A program made the position numbers and the translations under genes. From NCBI GenBank assembly GCA_964633115.1, contig CAZWEO010000029.1, positions 1 through 49,670 of the forward strand: a stretch of 49,670 bases of DNA. Reading direction: 5' to 3'. Origin of the DNA: B30-G6 sp964633115 (GTDB lineage Bacteria > Desulfobacterota > Desulfobacteria > Desulfobacterales > B30-G6). The notes under the pieces are model-generated. The model searched no databases and had not been told where the DNA came from. It saw nothing but the letters and a program-made list of their open reading frames with translations. Each line of letters begins with the position of its first letter. Position 1 is the first letter of the stretch. This document shows positions 8,663-16,200 of the stretch, piece by piece.

Positions 8663-8691
8663 ATTTTAGCTGGTCTTCAAAAGGCAGTCAA
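8663..8691 (-). promoter_or_regulatory. Predicted sigma-70 promoter for the small ORF and cas operon
   Basis: On the minus strand, TTGACT (8691-8686) and TAAAAT (8668-8663) are separated by exactly 17 bases, each matching five of six consensus bases. The start of transcription would be near 8656, about 85 bases before the small ORF. The stretch 8587-8867 holds no other gene that I can support. Confidence 0.55.
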
Positions 8692-8867
8692 GCATTCATT
8701 ATCAATCAGTCGTATTTTATAACAGATTACCCCTCCCCCAAAATTGGGTTATAAAACACCTTCTATACTGATTCATGTTCCTAATGAGTATGATTAAAGG
8801 ATAGCTATGATATTTCAATATATAGATTTTGTTTCATGATTGGTTGTACGAACTTGGGTATGAAAAT

Positions 8868-9788
8868 TTAAACCAGACAGCACTTTTTGTATTTCTTACC
8901 CGAACCGCAGGGGCAGGGATCATTGCGACCGATCTTTTTTTGTTTGAAAGGTGATTGTGACGGCGGTTCATCTATTATGATTTCCGCCATAGCGGCTCTA
9001 ATTTTCCGCCGACGATCGAACAGTTGGTTTTTAATAGAAGGATGGTATTTTTTAAATTCCTTTAACAGGGCCTTCAATTCTCTATGGGACAGTCTTTCGG
9101 GTTCGCTGTTTTCAATTCTCCATTTTACGATATCCACCGAGAGCATTCCCAGGATCATGGTACCCCTGTCTTTGGCTTCAAGAAATGTTAATGCTACTTC
9201 TTTACAATTACATCCGGGCGTTACACAGTAATGATCGTCCAAAAATATAATCTTTTCGTCTGTTTTTGTTATCAGAAAATCGAAACTGTTCGGAAAAACC
9301 TCACGCCAGCTGACCATCTGGCCGGACTCCCACCACGACCAGTCTTTTTCTTTGTAGGCTTCCAGATTTTCGTCCTTAGCGACACGCCAGCGGTACTTAA
9401 ATATCGCCAGCAAATCCCTTTTCTTTACCGCATTATCAACTCGATTGATTAAATCCGCTTCAGAAACACCGATGGACTGGTTATCGTCCGCCACGAGCCT
9501 GCCGGTATCGATATCGATTTTTAGATGTAATATCGGGACACCATCAAGAATTTGACCGTGAATCTTAGTGGTAAAAAGGTCTTTTTCAATCGCGATGGTA
9601 TCAAACGGTGGTTTACTTTCATCTATATCTATCGCCCGCATAAAAACGTCCCGGCATTCACAATCCGGATTATCGCAAGCCTCGGCTTCTAGTAAAAAGC
9701 CTTTGAAATAGTCGTCGCTTTTCGAGTTCTCTCTAATCAGCAACGGACTACCATCATCCAGTACTCGTGACAGTGTGTTATCTTGCAT
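8868..9788 (-). CDS. SEC-C motif protein with duplicated Cys-rich domain
   Basis: This protein of about 306 residues ends in a classic SEC-C zinc motif (NDPCPCGSGKKYKKCC), the same motif found at the end of SecA and in many accessory proteins. Upstream are two related segments with the pattern C-x3-P-x-C-x-C (ACDNPDCECRD and YCVTPGCNCKE), each after a short beta-rich stretch, suggesting an internal duplication and further metal sites. The frame is open 12 codons further, but the ATG at 9788 follows a CAGGTG at better spacing. It sits just after the truncated mazF stub. The function is unknown; SEC-C proteins are common in mobile and defence-rich regions. Confidence 0.75.
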   Translation of the reverse strand: MQDNTLSRVLDDGSPLLIRENSKSDDYFKGFLLEAEACDNPDCECRDVFMRAIDIDESKPPFDTIAIEKDLFTTKIHGQILDGVPILHLKIDIDTGRLVADDNQSIGVSEADLINRVDNAVKKRDLLAIFKYRWRVAKDENLEAYKEKDWSWWESGQMVSWREVFPNSFDFLITKTDEKIIFLDDHYCVTPGCNCKEVALTFLEAKDRGTMILGMLSVDIVKWRIENSEPERLSHRELKALLKEFKKYHPSIKNQLFDRRRKIRAAMAEIIIDEPPSQSPFKQKKIGRNDPCPCGSGKKYKKCCLV

Positions 9789-9848
9789 TGTGCACCTGCT
9801 GCTTCCGGTGAGCATCCTCCACAAGATGGATCGTTTCCAACCAAACCT

Positions 9849-9887
9849 CTAAACAAACTGATACCACCTGACTTCGCCCCGATTCAT
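9849..9887 (-). pseudogene. Truncated MazF-type toxin stub
   Basis: Directly overlapping the antitoxin stop by four bases (ATGA) is a 12-codon frame reading MNRGEVRWYQFV and then a TAG. This is very like the N-terminus of MazF/PemK toxins (M-x-RGE-V/I-x-W), and the overlap is the usual mazE-mazF arrangement. The rest of the toxin is gone: the next 60 bases lead into the SEC-C gene. The identification rests on a short match plus its position. Confidence 0.6.
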
Positions 9888-10117
9888 TCGTCCCCCCAGG
9901 CCTGTTCTTCTGCCCACATGCTGAATACTTCCTGATTTACTGGTTGCAATTCATAACCCCGGCGGTGCTTTTCTTCCAGGACTTTCAATCTCGCTTTATC
10001 AACAGCCTCCCGCAATGCTTGACGGGTAAAGGCGGAACGAGTCGTTTTTTGTTCCTGGACGATCTTATCCACCGATTTGACCAAGCCATCATCCAGAGTC
10101 ATCTGTATCGTACGCAT
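9884..10117 (-). CDS. Ribbon-helix-helix antitoxin (MazE/CopG-like), orphaned
   Basis: This 77-residue protein has an N-terminal ribbon-helix-helix fold: strand RTIQMTLDD, helix VKSVDKIVQEQ, and helix TRSAFTRQALREAVDKA. The C-terminal tail (EVFSMWAEEQAWGDE) is acidic and Trp-rich, like tails that wrap MazF toxins. The start has a GGTGGA site seven bases upstream. The cognate toxin gene is cut to 12 codons, so the antitoxin is either a relic, a repressor of its own promoter, or an anti-addiction module against a related toxin elsewhere. Confidence 0.8.
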   Translation of the reverse strand: MRTIQMTLDDGLVKSVDKIVQEQKTTRSAFTRQALREAVDKARLKVLEEKHRRGYELQPVNQEVFSMWAEEQAWGDE

Positions 10118-10129
10118 CTATTTCCACCA

Positions 10130-10306
10130 TTATATAGCGTCATCACCATTGACATCCAGATGGGCCAGATGAGGATCCTGAACATCGGGGATTTCCTTGA
10201 TTCGGAACGCTGAATCCCCCAGCCCATCCGCGAATGCAACCATCCTGGCATCATGCTTCAGTCTACTGGAATTAGCATCCAGTTGTTCTATCCATTCCCC
10301 ACTTTT
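10130..10306 (-). pseudogene. Open-frame remnant upstream of the antitoxin
   Basis: Between in-frame stops lies a 58-codon frame with protein-like composition (EWIEQLDANSSRL, DSAFRIKEIPDVQDPHLAHLD). It lacks a good start codon with a ribosome site; the only internal ATG would leave about 42 residues. It may be the 3' end of a lost gene. No family was recognised. The rest of 10118-10346 shows nothing else. Confidence 0.25.
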
Positions 10307-10346
10307 CTAAGGCCGCTGTGATTAGCAGGCAAAGTTTGTCGTCCGA

Positions 10347-10991
10347 TCAGGGTAATAAGGATATATTTTTTTTGCGCAATATCCCCAGGCTCTTGATCAT
10401 TGGCTCCGCTGCAAATTGATCCGAGGCAAGCGCTGACTGGTACACATTGTAAGGGGCCTGGCCGCCGTCTTCCGGATTAGAAAAAATATCGTGAAACACC
10501 AGATAACCACCCGGCATGACATGCTGCGCCCAACATTGGTAATCCAGCTGAACAGTTTCAGCGGCATGCCCACCGTCGATGAAAACCAGCGCCAGCGGCA
10601 TGCGCCAGCTACGCGCGGCCACATCCGATCGGCACACCAAGGGTGCTACGGTGCCCTCAAGATCGGAGTTTAAAAGCGTCTGTCTGAAGGTTTTAAAAGT
10701 GTCGACCTGGAATGTCTCAAAATCAAACAAGTCCGGGTCAAAATATTCTTCACCGGGCTGTTGTTCTTCCGAACCCCGGTGATGGTCGATGCTGAACAGG
10801 CAAGCATTGTTCTCACGGCAGGCCGTACCGAGATAGACTGTGGACTTGCCGCAATAACTTCCGATCTCCAGACAGGGACCCAGTCGGCTAGCCCGGCAAG
10901 CCAATTCATAGAGCGCCAGACCTTCTTGGTGATCCAGAAAACCTTTGATTGTACTCAGCATTTCCCGGTGGGTATCAATCCATGTCGTCAT
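10347..10991 (-). CDS. Class I SAM-dependent methyltransferase (Methyltransf_24 type)
   Basis: This 214-residue protein has motif I as CLEIGSYCGKSTVYLG (about 39-54) and an acidic loop FSIDHHRG. LVFIDGGHAAETVQLDY follows, which is typical of the Methyltransf_24 group, often found in cell-envelope or glycan gene sets. The substrate cannot be deduced. Its start lies inside the end of ftsK, overlapping by 17 bases, so it is probably translated from the same mRNA. It is the last gene of the plsC-rnj-ftsK series. Confidence 0.8.
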   Translation of the reverse strand: MTTWIDTHREMLSTIKGFLDHQEGLALYELACRASRLGPCLEIGSYCGKSTVYLGTACRENNACLFSIDHHRGSEEQQPGEEYFDPDLFDFETFQVDTFKTFRQTLLNSDLEGTVAPLVCRSDVAARSWRMPLALVFIDGGHAAETVQLDYQCWAQHVMPGGYLVFHDIFSNPEDGGQAPYNVYQSALASDQFAAEPMIKSLGILRKKNISLLP

Positions 10992-13122
10992 AGCCTCTTA
11001 CCAGCACTTCCCGCGCTTTGGCCCCATCTGAAGGCCCCACCAGCCCTTCCTGTTCCATGGTCTCGATGATGCGGGCTGCCCGATTGTACCCGATCCGGAG
11101 ATGCCGCTGGATCATGGATATGGAGGCCTGTCGTGTCTTGGTAATCAGCGCTACGGCGTCATCATATTTTTCGTCGTACTCGATTTCGCCGTTTTCTAGA
11201 CTATCCTTTTCAGGCGCCTGGACCACTTCTTCCCGATATTCAGGCGGCTGCTGGGATCGCAGAAACTCGGTTAAGCGTGTGACCTCGGCTTCGGAGATAT
11301 AAGCACCGTGAATCCGCTGAAGCTTGGCAGCCCCTGGTGGTAAAAACAGCATATCCCCGTTACCCAAAAGACTCTCGGCGCCGTTGGTATCGATAATCGT
11401 GCGCGAATCGGTTTTGGAGGATACCTGAAATGTCAGCCGGGTGGGAAAATTGGCCTTAATGATACCGGTCAACACATCCACGGAAGGCCGTTGGGTGGCG
11501 ATAATCAGATGTATGCCGGCGGCACGCGCCATCTGGGCCAGACGTGTCAGGGCAACCTCCACGTCCCGGGAAGCCACCATCATCAAATCCGCCAGTTCAT
11601 CGATGATGATGACTATATAGGGCAGCCGCTCCGGCTGATTGCCGTCTTTGTCCGGTCCTTGCTTGGCGATTTTTTTGTTGTACTGATCCACGTTGCGGGT
11701 GCGTTGCTCCGACAGGACTTCGTAACGTCGCTCCATTTCCTTGACTGCCCAAAACAGGGCGTTGGTGGCTTTTTTGGCGCTGGTTACCACAGGGGTAATC
11801 AGATGGGGGATGCCATCGTACATGGAGAGTTCAATCCGTTTGGGATCCACCATGATCAGTTTCACATCTTGCGGGGAGGATTTATATAAAAAGCCGCTGA
11901 TCATGGTATTCAGCGCCACACTCTTACCGGCCCCGGTGGCTCCGGCAATCAGCATATGGGGCATTTTGTTGAGTTGCGTTACAACCGGGTTTCCGACGAT
12001 GTCCTTTCCCAAACAGAGCGTCAGGGGCGACTTTGATTTTTCAAAAACCGTGGAAACCACGATCTCCTTGAAACGGACCGTCTCCCGTTCTGTGTTGGGA
12101 ATCTCGATGCCGATAACAGCCTTCCCCGGGATGGGCGCCACAATGCGGATACTGGTTGCCCGCAGCGTCAAGGCCAGATCGTCGGACAAATTGACGATCT
12201 TGTTGATTTTAACACCTGCAGCCGGTGCGTATTCAAAGGTGGTGATGACGGGTCCCGGTGTGACCGTCACTACGCTGCCCTGGACACCGAAATCTTCCAG
12301 CTTTTTGGTGAGCAGCTTGGACTGCATCCGCAAGTTCTCATCATCCGCCGAAACCGGTTCGGTGTCCGGGTCGTCCAGAAAATTGATCGACGGTAGCCGG
12401 AAATTTTTATCACCGTGCATAAATTCAAAAACTTCCTGCTTGGGTGCCGCCACCTTTTTAATGGGTTTGGGTTTGGGTGCCTGGATGGTAACCTGAGGTT
12501 CTTTGCGTTTCCTGGTTTTCCTAATGGCCTGGGTTCGCTTTTTCGCCTTTTGGCGACGTTCGCGCCATTTAATCATCAGGGTTTTTAGTTTATCGTAAAA
12601 AATTGCCCCTTTCTGACGGACTAATTCAAAAAATCGGATGAGCGAAAATCCGGTTGTCAGCATAAACCCGATCAACCATATCAAAAGCAGGATGATAACG
12701 CCGCCGCTGGCATTTGTATATTTGACCAGAAATGATTTTAAAGGGATACCGATGACACCACCGCTTGAAAACTGGGCTCCCAAAAAGGCCACGGTGTCAT
12801 TGTTGAATGCCAACAGGCTGCCGGTGGTAATAATCAACAGCAACCCGCCCAAAGACTGGAAAGCCATGGTTCGGCCGGACTGGTTGCCAAAAAATTGAAT
12901 GCTCATGAGCAGCAGCAACAGCGGCAACCAGAATGACCCGATGCCGAACAAACCCACGAGTATACCGGCCGTGTGAGCCCCAAAAACACCAAACAGATTG
13001 TGGATGTCTCCGCCGGCACGTGCGTTGTTGATGGAGGGGTCGGTAGGACTGTAGGACAACAGACTGATCATACTGAATATGACCAGAAAGAACAATATGA
13101 TGCCGATGATTTCTTTACGCAT
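10975..13122 (-). CDS. ftsK: DNA translocase FtsK/SpoIIIE
   Basis: This 715-residue protein has an N-terminal membrane domain of about four helices (1-165), a short charged linker rich in Lys/Arg and Pro, and the RecA-like motor. Walker A is GATGAGKSVALN (about 393-404) and Walker B is YIVIIIDELADLMM. The C-terminal gamma winged-helix domain (AVALITKTRQASISMIQR and GYNRAARIIETMEQEG) reads KOPS-type sequences. FtsK pumps chromosomes and activates XerCD at the septum. The linker is short, closer to SpoIIIE than to E. coli FtsK. A 147-base gap separates it from rnj. Confidence 0.96.
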   Translation of the reverse strand: MRKEIIGIILFFLVIFSMISLLSYSPTDPSINNARAGGDIHNLFGVFGAHTAGILVGLFGIGSFWLPLLLLLMSIQFFGNQSGRTMAFQSLGGLLLIITTGSLLAFNNDTVAFLGAQFSSGGVIGIPLKSFLVKYTNASGGVIILLLIWLIGFMLTTGFSLIRFFELVRQKGAIFYDKLKTLMIKWRERRQKAKKRTQAIRKTRKRKEPQVTIQAPKPKPIKKVAAPKQEVFEFMHGDKNFRLPSINFLDDPDTEPVSADDENLRMQSKLLTKKLEDFGVQGSVVTVTPGPVITTFEYAPAAGVKINKIVNLSDDLALTLRATSIRIVAPIPGKAVIGIEIPNTERETVRFKEIVVSTVFEKSKSPLTLCLGKDIVGNPVVTQLNKMPHMLIAGATGAGKSVALNTMISGFLYKSSPQDVKLIMVDPKRIELSMYDGIPHLITPVVTSAKKATNALFWAVKEMERRYEVLSEQRTRNVDQYNKKIAKQGPDKDGNQPERLPYIVIIIDELADLMMVASRDVEVALTRLAQMARAAGIHLIIATQRPSVDVLTGIIKANFPTRLTFQVSSKTDSRTIIDTNGAESLLGNGDMLFLPPGAAKLQRIHGAYISEAEVTRLTEFLRSQQPPEYREEVVQAPEKDSLENGEIEYDEKYDDAVALITKTRQASISMIQRHLRIGYNRAARIIETMEQEGLVGPSDGAKAREVLVRGYDDMD

Positions 13123-13269
13123 GATTAGAAACAGGCCTCAGAGTGTAGTTTCTTTTTCCTGCTTATACTTATCAAATTTTCATGTTCTATAAGTTAATGG
13201 ATAGCTATGGCATTATAATAAAAACCGATGTTTCATTCTTCGTTGTGTGCGCTCAAGCATGAAAATTTG

Positions 13270-14922
13270 TCAGACTTCGATTAAAAACGGTAAAATAACC
13301 GGACGCCGGCCAATTGTGTAAAAAAAATACTGCCGCAAGGCTGTGCGAACCTTGTTTTGGATCTTTTCGATGCGCTTGGGCGTTTCCGGACCCAGCTCCT
13401 CAACGATTTCCAGAACGACACATTGGGCATCGCCCAGCAGATGCCCGGTTTCAGTTTCAAAGACAAATCCACGCGAAACAATGTCGGGGCCATAGACAAT
13501 GATGCCGGTTTCCTCATCAAAAGCCATATTCACCACCACAAGCCCTTCTTTGGAAAGGGTCCGGCGCTCCTTCAAAACACTGCGCCCGACATCACCGATA
13601 CCTTTACCGTCCACCAGAACCCTGCCGGTCGGTACTATTTCGCTTAAGTTGACCCCGCGTTTTGAGAACTCAATAATGTTACCATTTTGCGCCACCAGAA
13701 TGCGTTCGCCCGGTATGCCCACCTGCTGAGCCAGACGGCTATGCAAGGTCAGATGTCGATATTCCCCATGTATGGGAATAAAGTAATTGGGCTTTACCAA
13801 GTTTATCATCAACTTTAATTCTTCCCGAAAGGCATGTCCGGACACATGAATGGCAGATATCTTCTCATAGATGACGTTAGCGCCTCTGCGATAGAGGTTG
13901 TTGATAATGTTGGCGATGGCTTTTTCATTACCTGGGATGAACTTGGATGACAGAAATATCGTATCGGCCGACTTGATTTTGATCTGCTTATGGTTTCCCA
14001 CAGCCATGCGGGTTAGCGCGGACATGGGCTCCCCCTGGCTACCCGTCATGACCATGACAATCTCATCATCGGGAAATTCATCCAGCTCATCCACTTCTAT
14101 TTCCATGTCGGCTGGAAACTTTAAGTAGCCCAAGTCTTTAGCAATACCAACACTCAACTCGATGCTGCGTCCATTGAAAACCACCTTACGGCCCTGATTT
14201 GCGGCAATATCCACAATCTGCTGAATCCGGGTGATATTGGATGCGAATAAGGACACGATGATGCGACCGGGACAATCCGCCGCCAACTGGGCCAGCTTGG
14301 TCCCGATCTGTTCAGTGGAAATAGTATAGCCCTCCTTCTCAACATTGGTGGAATCAGAGAGCAGCGCTAACACACCGGTTTCACCCCACTGGGCAAATCG
14401 ATTCACATCGGTACGCAGACTTTCAGGGGAAGTGTGGTCGATTTTGAAATCACCGGTGTGGATGATATTCCCCACAGGTGTTTTGATGGCCAGGCCAACA
14501 CCATCAATGACACTATGACAGACACTGATGAATTCGAGCTCAAAAGGACCAATCCGAAGCGAATCCCTGGGTGAAATCTCATAAAGTTCGGTAATGCCGA
14601 GCAGATCGTGTTCTTCCAATTTATGCCGTACAATACCAAGCGTAAAAGACGTAGCATAAATCGGCACCTGAATTTCCCGCAGTAGGAACGGTAATGCGCC
14701 GATATGATCCTCGTGGGCATGTGTTAGTACAAGCGCATGTACTTTGTCCCGATGGTTACGGATATAGCCCATATCGGGGATTACATAATCTACCCCCAGC
14801 ATATAGTCTTCCGGAAACATCAATCCGCAATCGACGATAAAAATGACTTCGTCGTATTCATAGACCATCATGTTGAGACCAATTTCGCCCAGGCCTCCCA
14901 GCGGTATAATTTTCAGTGGCAT
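13270..14922 (-). CDS. rnj: Ribonuclease J
   Basis: This 550-residue protein has the RNase J plan: metallo-beta-lactamase core with HAHEDHIGALPF (about 67-78), a beta-CASP insertion with MTGSQGEPMSAL, the HVSGHAFREELKLM segment and the PIHGEYRHL loop, then the C-terminal domain. It acts as a 5'-3' exo- and endoribonuclease in mRNA decay and rRNA maturation. It is common in Gram-positives and archaea and also in delta-proteobacteria. Four bases separate it from plsC, so the two genes are co-transcribed. All metal ligands seem present. Confidence 0.95.
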   Translation of the reverse strand: MPLKIIPLGGLGEIGLNMMVYEYDEVIFIVDCGLMFPEDYMLGVDYVIPDMGYIRNHRDKVHALVLTHAHEDHIGALPFLLREIQVPIYATSFTLGIVRHKLEEHDLLGITELYEISPRDSLRIGPFELEFISVCHSVIDGVGLAIKTPVGNIIHTGDFKIDHTSPESLRTDVNRFAQWGETGVLALLSDSTNVEKEGYTISTEQIGTKLAQLAADCPGRIIVSLFASNITRIQQIVDIAANQGRKVVFNGRSIELSVGIAKDLGYLKFPADMEIEVDELDEFPDDEIVMVMTGSQGEPMSALTRMAVGNHKQIKIKSADTIFLSSKFIPGNEKAIANIINNLYRRGANVIYEKISAIHVSGHAFREELKLMINLVKPNYFIPIHGEYRHLTLHSRLAQQVGIPGERILVAQNGNIIEFSKRGVNLSEIVPTGRVLVDGKGIGDVGRSVLKERRTLSKEGLVVVNMAFDEETGIIVYGPDIVSRGFVFETETGHLLGDAQCVVLEIVEELGPETPKRIEKIQNKVRTALRQYFFYTIGRRPVILPFLIEV

Positions 14923-14926
14923 AGTT

Positions 14927-15670
14927 TTAGTCGTTTGTGTTTTCTTTATATGCTTTACAAATGTTGTCCCTTACCACTACCATCAACTCGTCCTTTGTTT
15001 TGCGCGTGTAGTCAGATGTGGCAATGGGCGCCAGTATTCTCATTCCAACGGGTTGTCTGCGAATCAGTAATCTTCCTTTGGGCATCACCGTGCGGGTGCC
15101 TGAAATGACAATTGGAATAATGGGAACCCCGGCATCCACCGACAGTACGAAACCACCTTTTTTAAAGGATTGGATTTCGCCATCCCAACTGCGGGTTCCT
15201 TCGGGAAAAATGAGAACTGAAACACCATTGCGAATCTTTTGGGCTGCTTCGGTCAGACTCCGAAAAGCCGATTTACGATTGGACCGGTCAATGCTGATAT
15301 AGCCACAGCCACGCATGCCACGACCAAAAATCGGAATTTTAAACAATTCCACTTTGGCCAACCACCTAAATTGAACCGGTAAACAACCCAATAACACAGG
15401 TATATCAAAATTGCTTTGATGATTGGGCATCAGAATGCACGAACCATCAACATTCAGATTTTCAATCCCCTCAACACGTACTGGTGTGCAACCAACAAAT
15501 AGTATCGATCGTGCCCAGGCTCTAGCGATCAAATGCGGAGAATTCCCGTTTCGGCTAAAAAGGGCCACCAAGATGACGGCGGTACCCAATACCAAGGTCA
15601 CGAGAACAACCCAGATAAAGACAACGGCCGTGTGTAACCGATATACTAACATGCTAAGAGGCACCCTCAT
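14927..15670 (-). CDS. plsC: 1-acyl-sn-glycerol-3-phosphate acyltransferase (PlsC)
   Basis: This 247-residue protein has an N-terminal membrane helix (about 10-35), the acyltransferase HX4D motif in NHQSNFDIP (about 80), the LFKIPIFGRGM helix and the glycerol-phosphate-binding FPEGTRSWDG. It acylates lysophosphatidic acid to phosphatidic acid at the inner membrane. The ATG at 15670 lacks a clear ribosome site; a second ATG at 15652 has GAGGG upstream and may be the true start, which would shorten the protein by six residues. Confidence 0.92.
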   Translation of the reverse strand: MRVPLSMLVYRLHTAVVFIWVVLVTLVLGTAVILVALFSRNGNSPHLIARAWARSILFVGCTPVRVEGIENLNVDGSCILMPNHQSNFDIPVLLGCLPVQFRWLAKVELFKIPIFGRGMRGCGYISIDRSNRKSAFRSLTEAAQKIRNGVSVLIFPEGTRSWDGEIQSFKKGGFVLSVDAGVPIIPIVISGTRTVMPKGRLLIRRQPVGMRILAPIATSDYTRKTKDELMVVVRDNICKAYKENTND

Positions 15671-15728
15671 TCAGTAGATGCATAGGCCCAGACAGCCAGA
15701 TAATAGTTTCTCCCCCATCAAGGAGTAT

Positions 15729-16061
15729 TTATGTAATTATCCCCAATTTTTCAAAAAATGCATCAATGCTGCCGACGATCCAGTTTCTCTGCACTTCTGT
15801 GGCATAGTCAATGCAATCACAGCGAACACGCTGTCGGGTCCGAACCAAAAGTTCGCAGGTGAGTTTTTCCGGTTCAAGCTCCAAAGCTACAAAAAACGGC
15901 TGGCAAGATTGATGCTCAGTCTGCACGGATGCTAGCATCTCTTCGCTAAGCTGCAACCAATATAAATTACCCAGTTCCGGCTCACCAAAATTGGAATCTA
16001 AATATGATTTGATTTCTTTATAATCTTCAGGTCTTATCTCATCAATGACGTACTGTTTCAT
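15729..16061 (-). CDS. Conserved small protein of unknown function
   Basis: This protein of about 110 residues starts MKQYVIDEIRPEDY and contains LELEPEKLTCELLVRTRQR and CDCIDYATEVQRNWIV. I recognise it only as a type of short conserved protein in delta-proteobacteria; no function is known. The frame runs 23 codons further upstream, but this Met is favoured because the conserved part begins here; no strong ribosome site was seen. Three Cys residues are near the middle. It lies divergent to the sensor kinase and ends 58 bases before plsC. Confidence 0.65.
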   Translation of the reverse strand: MKQYVIDEIRPEDYKEIKSYLDSNFGEPELGNLYWLQLSEEMLASVQTEHQSCQPFFVALELEPEKLTCELLVRTRQRVRCDCIDYATEVQRNWIVGSIDAFFEKLGIIT

Positions 16062-16200
16062 GGGCTGCAAGGCTATCATAATTTGATGCTGATCGCAATA
16101 TATATGTTCAAGACCGAGGCTCGACAACAACCGGTAGGGGTTTGGTGTAAAATACTATTGTAGTTTTCTTCGTTTTATCATAAAATAGCCCATCCATCGG

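Noticed and set aside
11741..12496. 251-codon plus-strand frame within ftsK
   Set aside because: It is antisense to the conserved FtsK motor; composition reflects the complement of that gene.
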